DNA of 64,000 nucleotides from Paenibacillus thermotolerans (GTDB lineage Bacteria; Bacillota; Bacilli; Paenibacillales; YIM-B00363): contig NZ_JAQZSG010000003.1 in assembly GCF_028745515.1 (NCBI RefSeq), forward strand, positions 1 to 64,000. The letters are read 5' to 3'. The position numbers and the translations under genes are program-made. The notes under the pieces are model-generated. The model did not search any database. It saw only the letters and a list, made by a program, of their open reading frames with translations, and was not told where the DNA came from. Numbering within the stretch: the first letter of the stretch is position 1; each line of letters starts with the position of its first letter. Below, in pieces: positions 53,533-63,464 of this stretch.

Positions 53533-54948
53533 TTATTGACCGAATTCTTCTTTCAAGATTTTGTCTATGTCCGGCTTCAGCTGCTTTTGCGCGTTCTCAT
53601 CGATTTCCTGAATGATCGCTTTGGAATCGAGGTTGTTTTTGATCGCCCTTTGAACGCCTTCCAGCCAAATCTCCCAAGCTTTACCGTCAAGCGGATTCAA
53701 GGTTCTCGCCGGAATATTTTTCTCGACCTCTTGGTAGAACCTGTAGTCTTCTTGGCCTCCCAAAAATTCATTGGTGTGGTTAATGTACCAGTCAAGCTCC
53801 TGAATGTGCTTCCAGCCCGGCTGAACCGAATATTTCGTCCAAATTTTCCACGCGTCTTCGGAAATGGTCGCCCATTGGATGAACGCCCAAGCCGCCTCTT
53901 TGTTTTTAGCCTGCTTCGGCACGATGAACGTGGATCCGCCGAGGCCCGCATGAATTCCGAGCGGCATCGTCGTCGCTCGCCATTTGCCTTTTTGCTCCGG
54001 CCAAGTTCTTTCGATTTCACGGGCACCCCAGGAACCGAGCACGATTCCCGTCAGCTCGCCCTTCTTCACCATCGCTTTTCCTTCATCGCTCCATAATGCC
54101 GACACATAAGGCGACCACTGAAGCTGTTCGCCGCGCTTGGTCACATCGAGCAATTCGACGAGCCGGTCGGTATTGCGAGTCCATTTCATTTGCGTATCGA
54201 AGTAGCCGACTTCGTCGCCGCCCCAATGAACCGGTCCGTCACCCCATTCCATGAAGTACTTGCCGTCGGCTTTTAACGTCTGTGCGATCGCGAGAATGTT
54301 TTCGGGGTCGGTCATATATTGCGACAATTCGATCGGATCGCTCGGAAGCCCAAGCTGCTCATAAATATCCGACCGGTAGTAAAGCACCCCGGGCGTTACG
54401 TCCCACGGCATTCCGTACAGCTTGGCGCCGTCAATGGACTTCCAGCGGTTCCAGTTGTATTCGGATACGAATTCTTCATAGCGTCCGGCCTCGAACGGCG
54501 GCATGAGCAAATCTTCCAGTACGTCTCCCGTTACATATCTCGGGAACTGCCCTTGTTCGACCATCGCGATGTCCGGAGCTCCGGTGCCGGCCGCCAGCGT
54601 TGTCGCGAGCTTGTCGTGAACTTCCCAGCCTGCATTAACGACGTTGACCTTAATATTCGGATATTGTTCCATGAAAGCTTTGGCGATTTCTTCGGTTTCC
54701 GCCACGAACGTCCAAACCGTGACTTCTCCGGAAGCTTCTTTGCCGCTCATAAGATCGTTGACGCTCACTTCCTCTTCAACGACTACATCGGCCGGAGTCT
54801 CTTCGCCCGCCGTCTCCGTCGTATCGGCCGGTTCGGCCGTCCCCGGATCCGTCGAGTCCGGCGGTGCCGCAGTATTGCCGCCGCAAGCGGAAAGCATTAA
54901 AGAAAGAACCAACAATAACATGATTGCGCTGCTGATCATCCTTTTCAT
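53533..54948 (-). CDS. Sugar ABC transporter substrate-binding lipoprotein (family 1)
   Basis: A 471-residue lipoprotein with lipobox LSAC, then an acidic and Thr/Pro-rich linker of about 50 residues. Binding-domain segments are VTVWTFVAETEEIAKAFMEQ, PDIAMVEQGQFPRYV, VLYYRSDIYEQLGLP and NKEAAWAFIQWATI. I chose the ATG of MKRMISSAIM because GAGGAGGG lies just upstream. It is the first gene of the ten-gene operon and is separated from the rest by the hairpin, which suggests high expression. It is the free binding protein that could serve either permease pair. Confidence 0.92.
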   Translation of the reverse strand: MKRMISSAIMLLLVLSLMLSACGGNTAAPPDSTDPGTAEPADTTETAGEETPADVVVEEEVSVNDLMSGKEASGEVTVWTFVAETEEIAKAFMEQYPNIKVNVVNAGWEVHDKLATTLAAGTGAPDIAMVEQGQFPRYVTGDVLEDLLMPPFEAGRYEEFVSEYNWNRWKSIDGAKLYGMPWDVTPGVLYYRSDIYEQLGLPSDPIELSQYMTDPENILAIAQTLKADGKYFMEWGDGPVHWGGDEVGYFDTQMKWTRNTDRLVELLDVTKRGEQLQWSPYVSALWSDEGKAMVKKGELTGIVLGSWGAREIERTWPEQKGKWRATTMPLGIHAGLGGSTFIVPKQAKNKEAAWAFIQWATISEDAWKIWTKYSVQPGWKHIQELDWYINHTNEFLGGQEDYRFYQEVEKNIPARTLNPLDGKAWEIWLEGVQRAIKNNLDSKAIIQEIDENAQKQLKPDIDKILKEEFGQ

Positions 54949-55534
54949 TCGAACCCTCCTCAATTGTATGCCCTTACAAAAATAGATTTTGCTGTCCGGC
55001 AATCCTCTTGCTGACTGGAAATACTCGGCATCCCTCCTTTCAAGAGCTTAAACATGCGCTTTTGAACGATGCAGAAGCTAGGAGCTTTGCTCCCGTCATT
55101 ACGCTTTTCTCAACCTTGAGCACGGTAACGGACATCGGACGAAGTTTCAGCTTCTAACACTCATAAGCCCTCGTAAACGCAACGGCCCAAATGCTCCGAG
55201 AAATGTCCGTAAATATGTCGGCTAATTTTCCCTTCGTCATGTCGGTATTTATCGTAACTCGGTTCGTCATGCCGGCAGCCCCGCTTTCCGATTTGTTGAA
55301 TTATTATTAATAAGTGTATTAAATAATAATATTTACCTTAACATGATACCTAAGCGTCAATTTTCTTGTCAACAACAAATATTTAACCGCTTACATAAAG
55401 TTACTGCGATACATGACAAAATAATTATTTCATTAATATACTTATTTAGACCTAACGAAATCGGCTATAAAAATACCCAAACCTTAACAGGAATGGGGTT
55501 AAATATACTGTTTTTAATTCTCTTTTTAACGTTG
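54949..55534. promoter_or_regulatory. Long leader and promoter region of the arabinan importer operon
   Basis: A gap of 586 bases between the importer operon and araM. I see no gene in it; one 66-codon frame at 55343-55543 has no ribosome site. The most notable element is an AT-rich imperfect palindrome at 55300-55330 (arms ATTATTATTAATA and TATTAAATAATAAT) about 350 bases before the first start codon, a candidate operator with promoter-like A/T boxes around it. A small GGAGC-TTT-GCTCC hairpin lies near 55090-55102. No good AraR box or cre was found here. Confidence 0.45.
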
Positions 55535-56704
55535 CTAAGATAACCTCTCATTGTACATTTTTAATAATGTGCTTCGGTTCGGCCGCACGAGATGAGCATG
55601 ACGAAGACTATTTGCCGCGAGCTCGGGAGCCACGCCGAGCTGCTCCAGCGTCGCGGGTCCCCCGACTGCCGTCAGGAGCGCTCGAAGCTCATCCGGCTCG
55701 GGAATCGAATCGCGGATGAGCCGGCGAACGGCTTCGCAGTTTTCATGCGCGATCTCTTCAAGCCCATCTTCCGCAATTCGGCGGTATAAATCGGAGATCA
55801 GCGTGCAAGCTACGCCGACCTTCGCACCGTGCAGCAGCTGTCTCTTGCCGGTTCGAATATAATCCATCTCCCAATAATGGGACAGATGGTGCTCCGCTCC
55901 CGACGCGGGATGGGACTGCCCTAAAATAAGCATGGCGATTCCGGATTCGATCAGCGCTTTGGTAAGCACGGAGATTCCTTCCTCCGTACCCCTGCCGATT
56001 TCCGCGGCATGAGTGACGCAAGCATGCAGCGCTTGCTCCGTGATGCCGGCCGCCAAAGGCGAATAAGGCTCTCCGGCGCATAGGCTGCCGAACTTCCAAT
56101 CGAATAGCGAAGTATATTTACCGAGCATATCGCCGAAGCCGGCGGCGGCCATGACGGGAGGAGCCGATTGCAAAATGTCCGTATCCGCGAAGATGGCGGC
56201 GGGGCCGACGGCCGGGACCGTTATTTTGTCCCCGCGAACGATCAGCGGCGCCCCCTTAGAAGTAAACCCGTCAACGGACGGAGCCGTCGGGACGGACACG
56301 AACGGAAGACCGGCGGTAAATGCGGCATAACGGGCGATATCGTGCAGCGTTCCCGCCCCGGCAACCGCGATCGCCTCGGCCTTCGAGCGCTGTACGTCAA
56401 GCAGCACTTGGACGACGGACGCTTCATCCGCTACAACATCGCCGAGCGGGTTCGGCTTAACGATCGTCAACTCGACCGAAACCCTTCTCGCCAGCAGATG
56501 GTTGCGAAGTGCTCTTCCCGCCGCTTCGTACGTATCGGCATCGGCGACGAGCGAAATTCGCCCGTACATCGCTTCCGCCATATAGTTTGCCGCATCGGCG
56601 ACCGCGCCGGGCTTAAGCAAAACAACTTCCGGGAACGCGACGTGGTCCGTCGGTTCGTTCGCAAGCGCGGCCGCTTCTTTAATAACTTCCAATATGTGAG
56701 CCAT
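55535..56704 (-). CDS. araM: sn-glycerol-1-phosphate dehydrogenase AraM
   Basis: A 389-residue metal-dependent dehydrogenase of the AraM/EgsA family, which reduces dihydroxyacetone phosphate to glycerol 1-phosphate. Family segments are GAGTLHDIARYAAFTAGLPF, APSVDGFTSKGAPL, and the metal-site region MAAAGFGDMLGKYTS and HPASGAEHHLSHYWEM with its histidines. In Bacillus, araM sits in the arabinose operon, as here, although its link to arabinose is unclear. It follows araA by 30 bases and ends the araDBA run. AGGTG lies upstream of the ATG. Confidence 0.92.
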   Translation of the reverse strand: MAHILEVIKEAAALANEPTDHVAFPEVVLLKPGAVADAANYMAEAMYGRISLVADADTYEAAGRALRNHLLARRVSVELTIVKPNPLGDVVADEASVVQVLLDVQRSKAEAIAVAGAGTLHDIARYAAFTAGLPFVSVPTAPSVDGFTSKGAPLIVRGDKITVPAVGPAAIFADTDILQSAPPVMAAAGFGDMLGKYTSLFDWKFGSLCAGEPYSPLAAGITEQALHACVTHAAEIGRGTEEGISVLTKALIESGIAMLILGQSHPASGAEHHLSHYWEMDYIRTGKRQLLHGAKVGVACTLISDLYRRIAEDGLEEIAHENCEAVRRLIRDSIPEPDELRALLTAVGGPATLEQLGVAPELAANSLRHAHLVRPNRSTLLKMYNERLS

Positions 56705-56734
56705 TGACGCACCTCCCGTGTTCTGACGGTAAAG

Positions 56735-58225
56735 CTACCGGAGACGCCACGCCATATCGTTCAATCTCAATTCATTGCGCAGCGCATAAGGGGCTGTGTT
56801 CTTTCCAATAATGACGCACTCGATGCCTGTCATTTCCGCAAAGTCGGACATATGCTCCGCCGTTACACGGTAAGAAAATCCGGTATGATGGGCGCCGCCC
56901 GCCATAATCCAACATTCGACGCCTTCCTTAAGGTTCGGCAGCACCTTCCAAAGCACGCGGGCGACAGGAAGCTTCGGCATCGCTTGGTCAGGCCGCACCG
57001 CTTCCACTTCATTCACGAGCAAGCGGAACCGGTTGCCCATGTCGATAATCGAAGCATTGATGGCCGGACCCGATCTGCCGTTGAACACCATGCGGGCGGG
57101 ATCCTCTTTGCCCCCGATGCCGAGCGGATGCACCTCGAGCTTAGGCTTATCTGCGGCGATCGTCGGGCAAATTTCCAGCATGTGCGCGCCTAACACGAGC
57201 TCATTCGCCGGATCCAAGTGATACGTATAATCTTCCATGAAGGACGTGCCCTCGTTGCCCGCCATAATTTTCATCAAACGGACAAGCGCGGCCGTCTTCC
57301 AGTCGCCTTCCCCTCCGAAGCCGTAGCCTTGCTCCATTAAGCGTTGTACCGCCAGTCCGGGGAGCTGCCTTAAGCCGTGCAAATCCTCGAACGTTGTCGT
57401 AAACGCCGTAAATCCGCCTTCTTCAAGGAACGCTTTCAGTCCCAACTCGATTCGCGCTTGATAACGAATCGCATCGCGAACCGCCCCGTCCTTCCGCCCT
57501 TCCGGCGCAATGTCATAAAGCTGGGCATACTCATCCATCAAACGGTTCACCGCGCTCTCTTCAACCGCGTTGACGCGCTGCGCCAAATCGCCTACACCGT
57601 AACCGTTGACGGACCAGCCGAATTGAATTTGCGCCTCGACCTTATCGCCTTCGGTTACGGCGACTTGCCGCATATTGTCGCCGAAACGCGCGACCTTAAG
57701 CGCGCGGCTCTCCGCGCAAGCAACCGCGGTACGCATCCAATCGCCTACACGCCGGCGAACCGCAGGATCTTCCCAATAGCCGACAGCGACTTTGCGGGAG
57801 ATGCCCATGCGGGCGCCGATAAAGCCGTACTCGCGGTCGCCGTGCGCCGCCTGATTCAGGTTCATAAAGTCCATATCGATCGTGTCCCACGGAATGTCGC
57901 GGTTGTACTGCGTCGCCAGGTGAAGCAGCGGCTTCTGCAGCTGGGACAGCCCGGAAATCCACATCTTTGCGGGCGAAAACGTATGCATCCACGTAATAAT
58001 TCCGGCGCAATTGTCGTCCGTGTTCGCCTCGATCATTAACCGTCGAATGGCGTCCGGCGTTGTCAGCACCGGCTGAAACACCAGCTTGAACGGGATTGCG
58101 TCATCCCGGTCCAAGCCGGAAGTAATGTTCCTCGAATGCTCCTCCACTTGCTGCAACGTTTCCGGTCCGTACAAGTGCTGGCTTCCCGTCACGAACCAAA
58201 ATTGATAAGGCTTCACCGTCAGCAT
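56735..58225 (-). CDS. araA: L-arabinose isomerase
   Basis: A 496-residue isomerase converting L-arabinose to L-ribulose in the cytoplasm. The family pattern is complete: [19 protein letters not shown] at the start; [36 protein letters not shown]; the catalytic glutamate regions [16 protein letters not shown] and [12 protein letters not shown]; and [13 protein letters not shown] near the end with the metal-binding His. The length is standard. Its ATG overlaps the end of araB by seven bases, so translation is coupled. Confidence 0.96.
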   Translation of the reverse strand: MLTVKPYQFWFVTGSQHLYGPETLQQVEEHSRNITSGLDRDDAIPFKLVFQPVLTTPDAIRRLMIEANTDDNCAGIITWMHTFSPAKMWISGLSQLQKPLLHLATQYNRDIPWDTIDMDFMNLNQAAHGDREYGFIGARMGISRKVAVGYWEDPAVRRRVGDWMRTAVACAESRALKVARFGDNMRQVAVTEGDKVEAQIQFGWSVNGYGVGDLAQRVNAVEESAVNRLMDEYAQLYDIAPEGRKDGAVRDAIRYQARIELGLKAFLEEGGFTAFTTTFEDLHGLRQLPGLAVQRLMEQGYGFGGEGDWKTAALVRLMKIMAGNEGTSFMEDYTYHLDPANELVLGAHMLEICPTIAADKPKLEVHPLGIGGKEDPARMVFNGRSGPAINASIIDMGNRFRLLVNEVEAVRPDQAMPKLPVARVLWKVLPNLKEGVECWIMAGGAHHTGFSYRVTAEHMSDFAEMTGIECVIIGKNTAPYALRNELRLNDMAWRLR

Positions 58226-59931
58226 TGCAAAACATCCTCCTCGAGTGTCGAACGATTATAGGTTTTGGAGTGCTCTTTCATTTCTTTCAAACGTTTCATC
58301 ACATCGTTCTCGCCGCGTCCGAAATAATCGTGAAGCTTCGAATATTCTTTATAAAGCTTGTCGTAAACCGCCACATGCTCGGGAATCGGTTTATACGTTT
58401 CTTCCTGTACGCGCGCCATTCGCTGCGCCGCATCGACGATCGAATCGTAGCCGCCTTTGTCTTTCCCCGCCGCAACCGCGCCGAACATAGCCGCACCGAG
58501 CGCCGGCGTTTGCTTCGAGGCGGCGACTTTAATTTCGCGGTTCGTCACATCGGCATAGATTTGCATCAGCAATCGATTTTTTTGCGGCAGTCCGCCGCAG
58601 GCGTACAGCTCATTAACCTCTACTCCGTTGTTATGGAATGCATCGACGATTTTGCGCGTTCCGAATGCCGTCGCTTCGAGCAGCGCACGGTACATTTCTT
58701 CCGGCTTCGTCAGCAGCGTCATGCCGACGATCAAGCCCGTCAAATCGGTGTCCACCAATACGGACCTGTTGCCGTTCCACCAATCGAGCGCCAGCAGCCC
58801 GGTTTCGCCCGGTCGATATGCGGCGGCCCGCCGCTCCAGCCATTCATGAACGGAAACGCTTTCTTGTTCCGCCGCTTCTTTGACGTAAGCCGGAACCGCT
58901 TGCTCCACAAACCATTCGAAAATGTCGCCCACCGCCGACTGCCCCGCCTCATAACCGAGATACCCGGGAATAATGCCGTCTTCGACGACACCGCACATTC
59001 CTTCGACTTCCTTCTCTTCGGTTCCGAGCAGCATATGGCAGATCGACGTCCCCATCGCCATCACAAGCATGCCCGGCGTAACGACGCCGACGCCCGGAAC
59101 GGCCGCGTGCGCGTCGACATTGCCTACGGCTACCGCCGTACCCGCATGCAAACCCATCCGCTCCGCCATGTCGGCGGTTAGCTCCCCGGCCTTCGTGCCG
59201 AGCGTCACGATTTCCCCGCGAAGCTTCGTTTCCGCCAACCGTTCGAGCCGCGGATCGAGCGATTTGAAGAAATCGCCGCTAGGGTATCCCTCTTGTTTAT
59301 GCCATATCGATTTATATCCGGCCGTACAGCTGTTCCGGACGATATTTCCCGTCATTTTCGATACGACCCAATCCGTCGCCTCCAAAAACCGGTCCGTCGC
59401 TTCGTAGATTTCCGGCGCCTCGTTCAAAATTTGCCATACTTTGGCGATCATCCACTCCGAGGAAATTTTTCCTCCGTACCGCGGCAGCCACTTCTCGCCG
59501 CGGGCGGCGGCAATTTCGTTCAAGAGGTTCGCTTCGTCCTGTGCGGCATGATGCTTCCAAAGCTTAACCCAGCTGTGCGGGTGGTTCTTGAACTCAGGCA
59601 GCAAACAAAGAGCCTCGCCGTCTTCGTTCACCGGAAGCATCGTACAAGCCGTGAAATCGATGCCGATGCCGATCACGTCCGCGGGATCGACGCCCGACAG
59701 ACGAATGACGGCCGGAACGGATTCGGTCAACACTTTGATGTAATCCGCAGGATGCTGCAGCGCCCAATCATCCTCCAGCTTTAGGCCCGACCCGGGCAGC
59801 GTTTCGTCAATTACAAGGTGCGGGTAAGGGGTGACGTGATCGGCAACCTCCGCCCCGTTCTCCAAGTCGACCAGCACCGCGCGTCCGGATTGCGTGCCGT
59901 AATCGATGCCGATGGCATATTTTTTACCCAT
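58219..59931 (-). CDS. araB: Ribulokinase
   Basis: A 570-residue FGGY-family kinase that phosphorylates L-ribulose to L-ribulose 5-phosphate. Visible features are [18 protein letters not shown] (ATP-binding start), [37 protein letters not shown] and [21 protein letters not shown] chose the ATG of MGKKYAIG because GGAG lies six bases upstream; the longer open frame overlaps araD. It lies between araD and araA. Confidence 0.95.
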   Translation of the reverse strand: MGKKYAIGIDYGTQSGRAVLVDLENGAEVADHVTPYPHLVIDETLPGSGLKLEDDWALQHPADYIKVLTESVPAVIRLSGVDPADVIGIGIDFTACTMLPVNEDGEALCLLPEFKNHPHSWVKLWKHHAAQDEANLLNEIAAARGEKWLPRYGGKISSEWMIAKVWQILNEAPEIYEATDRFLEATDWVVSKMTGNIVRNSCTAGYKSIWHKQEGYPSGDFFKSLDPRLERLAETKLRGEIVTLGTKAGELTADMAERMGLHAGTAVAVGNVDAHAAVPGVGVVTPGMLVMAMGTSICHMLLGTEEKEVEGMCGVVEDGIIPGYLGYEAGQSAVGDIFEWFVEQAVPAYVKEAAEQESVSVHEWLERRAAAYRPGETGLLALDWWNGNRSVLVDTDLTGLIVGMTLLTKPEEMYRALLEATAFGTRKIVDAFHNNGVEVNELYACGGLPQKNRLLMQIYADVTNREIKVAASKQTPALGAAMFGAVAAGKDKGGYDSIVDAAQRMARVQEETYKPIPEHVAVYDKLYKEYSKLHDYFGRGENDVMKRLKEMKEHSKTYNRSTLEEDVLQC

Positions 59932-59948
59932 GCTCTTCTCCAACTCCT

Positions 59949-60644
59949 TTACCGGTTCGTTTGTCCGTAATACGCATTGCTGCCGTGCTTGCGCAAATAA
60001 TGGCGATCGAGCAGCGTTTGATCCATCGGCTGCACGCCCGGATTCAAATGAACCGTTCGATGCGCGATTTTGGCCACCTCTTCCAGCACGACCGCGTGAT
60101 GTACCGCATCGTGCGCATCGTTGCCCCACGTAAACGGCGCATGGCAATGAACGAGCACTCCGGGAACGGCGTTCGGATCGATTGTTCGGAACGTTTCTAC
60201 AATCACGTTGCCCGTTTCCTGCTCGTAAGCGCCTTCAATTTCAGCTTCCGTCATCGGCCGGGTGCAAGGGATTTCGCCGTAGAAATAGTCCGCATGCGTC
60301 GTGCCGAGCGCCGGAATGCCGCGGCCCGACTGAGCCCAGCTCGTAGCCCACGGGGAATGGGTGTGCACGATGCCTCCGATCCGATCGAAAGCTTTGTATA
60401 GAACCAGGTGCGTCGGAGTGTCGGACGACGGTTTGTAACGGCCTTCTACGAAATTGCCCTCCAAGTCTACGACGACCATATCGTCCCGCTTCAGCTCTTC
60501 GTATGGGACCCCGCTCGGTTTAATGACGACGAGCCCCGCATTCCGGTCGATTCCGCTTACATTCCCCCACGTAAACGTAACCATTTTGTACTTCGGCAAG
60601 TCTAAGTTCGCTTCAAGCACCTCTTGCTTCAATTGTTCCAACAA
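59949..60644 (-). CDS. araD: L-ribulose-5-phosphate 4-epimerase
   Basis: A 231-residue class II aldolase-like epimerase producing D-xylulose 5-phosphate. Key segments are [41 protein letters not shown], the zinc-site [15 protein letters not shown] and the [13 protein letters not shown] end. The frame is open well upstream, but the family start and length point to the TTG giving MLEQLKQEV, preceded by GGGCGGA. It is first in the araD-araB-araA-araM order, which differs from the Bacillus araA-araB-araD order. Confidence 0.94.
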   Translation of the reverse strand: MLEQLKQEVLEANLDLPKYKMVTFTWGNVSGIDRNAGLVVIKPSGVPYEELKRDDMVVVDLEGNFVEGRYKPSSDTPTHLVLYKAFDRIGGIVHTHSPWATSWAQSGRGIPALGTTHADYFYGEIPCTRPMTEAEIEGAYEQETGNVIVETFRTIDPNAVPGVLVHCHAPFTWGNDAHDAVHHAVVLEEVAKIAHRTVHLNPGVQPMDQTLLDRHYLRKHGSNAYYGQTNR

Positions 60645-60686
60645 CTGCGATCCGCCCTCCCCGCCCATCTGACATTCACAACACCA

Positions 60687-60715
60687 ATTATACAATTGTA
60701 CGTACAACTTGGCTA
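60687..60715 (-). promoter_or_regulatory. araD promoter with an AraR box in the spacer
   Basis: On the minus strand a TAGCCA -35 box (60710-60715) and a perfect TATAAT -10 (60687-60692) are 17 bases apart. The spacer consists almost wholly of ATTGTACGTACAAC, a near-perfect match to the AraR operator (Bacillus consensus ATTTGTACGTACAAAT). AraR bound here would block polymerase directly. The expected transcript start is about 36 bases before the araD start. Confidence 0.75.
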
Positions 60716-60734
60716 TAAAAATATTACAAAACAA

Positions 60735-60766
60735 ATAAGCCTGTACATACAAGTGTACAGGCTTAT
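60735..60766 (-). terminator. araR terminator containing a second AraR-like half palindrome
   Basis: ATAAGCCTGTACA and TGTACAGGCTTAT form a perfect 13-bp stem with a six-base loop. On the minus strand it follows the araR stop codon by 11 bases and is followed by the T-rich TTGTTTTGTAATATTTTT, so it should terminate araR. The segment ACTTGTATGTACAG inside it also resembles an AraR operator, centred 45 bases from the box in the araD promoter. Confidence 0.7.
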
Positions 60767-60777
60767 GTATAGTATTA

Positions 60778-61866
60778 TTATATCGGTCTCGTAGAATCCC
60801 GGACGACGAGCTCCGGCACATATATGATGTCTTTCACGGTATCGCCCGGTTTGCCCTCCATCATGCTAAGCAGCATTTCGGCCGCCGCCTCTCCCATTTC
60901 CGTCTTCGGATGGACGATCGTAGTAAGCTTCACCTCGGTCGCGGTCGACAGCGACGAATCGTCAAACCCGACGATCGACAAATCCTCCGGTACCGATAAA
61001 CCGGTCCGTCTAACCGCTTCAAGCAGCCGGACCGCAAGCTCGTCGTTGTAGCATACGAATGCGGTCGGCCGTTCCTCGAGCTGAAGCATCGATAAGGCGG
61101 ATTCGTAGGGAAGCGTCGATTTCGTTTCCGTCGTATATTGGGTCACCGAGCTGCGCTGCAGCGGATGACCGCGCTCAATATGCGCTCTGATGAACCCTTT
61201 CAACCGATTTGCGCCTTGAAGATCGTCCGTCTTGAAGAAACCGGCAATATGCTTGTGGCCCAAATCGAACAAATGCTTGGTCGCCGCATATCCGCCCGCT
61301 TCATCGTCCATTTTGAGACAAGGGCAATGCAGCTCCGGATACCGCTCGTTAATCATGAGGAACGGAATTCCTTGAACGTGCAGCGATAAATATAAGTCCA
61401 GATTCGGGTTGCCTTGCGCGCTTTTGGTCGGCTCGATAATGAGACCGCGCGTGCGGTGGGAAAGAAAAAATTGGAGATTCTCCCTTTCCTTTTGCTTGTC
61501 GTTATCGGTGCTCGACAGCGTAAGGCCGAAGCCGCGGCGTCTTAACGCACCTTCCGCGCCGCGCACGATATGCGGGAAAATATAATCCGAAATATACGTC
61601 GTAATCATACCGATCGTTTGCGTTTCCTGAGCACTTCCGGTATTTGGCTGCGCTACGAACGTGCCCTTACCTTGAAGGCGGTACAGCCATCCATCCTTCT
61701 CCAGCTCGCTGAGTGTTTGGCGGACCGTCTGTCTGCTCATTCCGAACCGTCCCGCGATTTCATGCTCGGACGGCATTTGATCGTTAGGCTTCAACTGTCC
61801 GGAGGTTAGCCAAGATAAGATCTCCTGTTTAAGCTGCATATATTTCGGCGGTTGTCTGTCGTTCAT
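60778..61866 (-). CDS. araR: Arabinose repressor AraR (GntR/LacI chimera)
   Basis: A 362-residue regulator with a GntR-type winged helix at residues 1-70 ([32 protein letters not shown]) and a LacI/GalR-type sugar-binding domain ([59 protein letters not shown]). This chimeric layout is characteristic of AraR, which releases DNA on binding L-arabinose. I chose the ATG of MNDRQPPKY with CTGGGGT upstream. It lies directly upstream of the araDBAM operon and is transcribed in the same direction but separated by a terminator. Confidence 0.95.
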   Translation of the reverse strand: MNDRQPPKYMQLKQEILSWLTSGQLKPNDQMPSEHEIAGRFGMSRQTVRQTLSELEKDGWLYRLQGKGTFVAQPNTGSAQETQTIGMITTYISDYIFPHIVRGAEGALRRRGFGLTLSSTDNDKQKERENLQFFLSHRTRGLIIEPTKSAQGNPNLDLYLSLHVQGIPFLMINERYPELHCPCLKMDDEAGGYAATKHLFDLGHKHIAGFFKTDDLQGANRLKGFIRAHIERGHPLQRSSVTQYTTETKSTLPYESALSMLQLEERPTAFVCYNDELAVRLLEAVRRTGLSVPEDLSIVGFDDSSLSTATEVKLTTIVHPKTEMGEAAAEMLLSMMEGKPGDTVKDIIYVPELVVRDSTRPI

Positions 61867-61900
61867 CGTACACCCCAGAATGTTTTCATCGTTGGTTTCG

Positions 61901-61931
61901 ATTATAACACAACAAGGTTGTATGTACATTC
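61901..61931 (-). promoter_or_regulatory. araR promoter with AraR box
   Basis: On the minus strand TATAAT (61901-61906) follows a weak -35 (ATGTAC, 61924-61929) by 17 bases. GTTGTATGTACATT, an AraR-box-like sequence, overlaps the -35 region at 61917-61930, consistent with autorepression. Confidence 0.55.
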
Positions 61932-61963
61932 AAGAAGCCTGAAGTGTCCCTTCAGGCTTCTTG
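61931..61963 (-). terminator. Hairpin at the end of the DUF488 gene
   Basis: CAAGAAGCCTGAAG and CTTCAGGCTTCTTG form a perfect 14-bp stem with a five-base loop. The DUF488 stop codon lies inside the stem and no T-run follows, so it may be a weak terminator or a stabilising end for the upstream message. It abuts the araR promoter. Confidence 0.55.
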
Positions 61964-62326
61964 ATTCTCCAAATATTGTTTTAGGATCGTTGCATGGTTC
62001 AGCTGTTCGTTCCTCGCGGCATACAACAGCGTGACCGTCTCCCGTGCGGCCAAATCGCGAAGCCTCTGCAGAGCTTCCTGGTGCTCCGCATCCGATAATT
62101 CCACCATGTAACGTTCTTTGAACGCTTCGAATCGATCCGGCATTCCCTCCGCCGTGTGATGAAACCAAGTTCGCAATTCCGTGCTGGGGGCGATTTCCTT
62201 CATCCATGCCGTTAGCCGGGCCTTCTCTTTCGAGATTCCCCTAGGCCAAATGCGGTCCACTAAAATTCGCGCACCGTCCCCGCTTTCGGCATCCTCATAA
62301 ATTCGTTTCACGTTAATGTTCTGCAT
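61952..62326 (-). CDS. DUF488 family protein
   Basis: A 124-residue protein of the DUF488/YeaO family. Family segments are VKRIYEDAESGDGARILVDR, IWPRGISKEKARLTAW and LRTWFHHTAEGMPDRFEAF. Function unknown; the conserved Arg-rich and Trp residues suggest a small-ligand site. I chose the ATG of MQNINVKR because AAGGTG lies six bases upstream. It follows the CobW-type gene by 46 bases. Confidence 0.85.
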   Translation of the reverse strand: MQNINVKRIYEDAESGDGARILVDRIWPRGISKEKARLTAWMKEIAPSTELRTWFHHTAEGMPDRFEAFKERYMVELSDAEHQEALQRLRDLAARETVTLLYAARNEQLNHATILKQYLENQEA

Positions 62327-62372
62327 CCGTTTCACCTTATTTGTCGGAAATCATTCGTTGATTCATACTGCG

Positions 62373-63464
62373 TTAAACGATTCGGTATGTAGGCACCGGG
62401 CGCGATGGCGCAAAACAATCCGCTTGCTTAACGTCTACCCTGACCGCATAACGTTCCTTAATGCCGCGCATCGTTTCTTCAAAAACATGAAGAAGCTGCT
62501 CGGGCACGGAATAAACGCGCGCATTCAGCCAAAGGGTAAGCCGTTCGGACGACCAAGCCTCGGCGGGACTTCGGTCCACTGTAATCGCATGATTGTTAAC
62601 GGCGCTAACCTTAAACTCCATCCTATCATCCTGTGCCCAAAGCTTGCAATGAGCGATCTGAGCACCGCGTTCCGACAACCCTGTAACCAAAGCACCGAAC
62701 ATCGCAAGGCAAAGTTCATCCGCATGATCGATCTTGCCTTCAATCGTAACGCCGGCGTTCAACCAGCCGAGATGAGATTCCCCTTCGGCGTACGTATCGT
62801 AATCGATGTCCAGCACGTGAACCGGCCGGAATACATCCTCAATAAAGAGCTTCTGTATCCATCGCTCCACCCCATTAGCGGTTAAGGCCGATAAGGGGAT
62901 CGGATCTGAATTGTGATATGTGTTACCTAATTGATCGCATAAATGATTCACCTCATGATCCGAAAGCGTATCCGATTTATTAAGCACGATGTAACGCGCT
63001 TCTTCGAGCTGTTTTTGAAACACATATGAGATTTCGGGACTGAAATGCGATGTTTGCGACAAATGCTCCGACAACCGTATAGGGTCCGCCACGGCCGTCA
63101 GCGGCAACACCTTCAGCAGGTCGCCGTGGAACGATTGCAAAGGTTTGACAACGGTAGCCGCAAGATCGGTGCAGCTGCCCACCGCTTCCGCCAAAATAAC
63201 ATCAGGTCGATGCCGCGTAATGATTTCATTGATCGAATCGACCAATTCGTCAAACCGGCAGCAAAAGCACCCCCCTTCGATTTGTTGCAGAGGTATTTCC
63301 TTTTTTAACACCATTTTCGAGTCGACCAGCTGCGAGCCTTGATCGTTGGTCACGCAGGCGACTCGACTGCCTCTTGATCGCAGCAGCTCTGCTGCGGACA
63401 GCATCAAGGTCGTTTTTCCTGCTCCCAAAAAACCGCTTAGCAAAACAAGCGCCGTTTGTTTCAC
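62373..63464 (-). CDS. CobW-type (COG0523) GTP-binding protein
   Basis: A 363-residue G3E-family GTPase. Walker A is LSGFLGAGKTTLM, the CxCC metal motif appears in EGGCFCCRFDELV, and NKSD is the guanine-specificity motif. The C-terminal CobW domain follows, with WLNAGVTIEGKIDHAD-type strands. Relatives insert or deliver zinc or other metals to target proteins. The GTG start overlaps the stop of the upstream glycosidase gene (GTGA) and GGGAG lies eight bases before it. Coupling to a glycosidase gene is unexpected for a metal chaperone. Confidence 0.88.
   Translation of the reverse strand: MKQTALVLLSGFLGAGKTTLMLSAAELLRSRGSRVACVTNDQGSQLVDSKMVLKKEIPLQQIEGGCFCCRFDELVDSINEIITRHRPDVILAEAVGSCTDLAATVVKPLQSFHGDLLKVLPLTAVADPIRLSEHLSQTSHFSPEISYVFQKQLEEARYIVLNKSDTLSDHEVNHLCDQLGNTYHNSDPIPLSALTANGVERWIQKLFIEDVFRPVHVLDIDYDTYAEGESHLGWLNAGVTIEGKIDHADELCLAMFGALVTGLSERGAQIAHCKLWAQDDRMEFKVSAVNNHAITVDRSPAEAWSSERLTLWLNARVYSVPEQLLHVFEETMRGIKERYAVRVDVKQADCFAPSRPVPTYRIV

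Noticed and set aside
55343-55543. 66-codon plus-strand frame with a hydrophobic end
   Set aside because: AT-rich intergenic DNA, no ribosome site, and the hydrophobic stretch comes from T-rich sequence.
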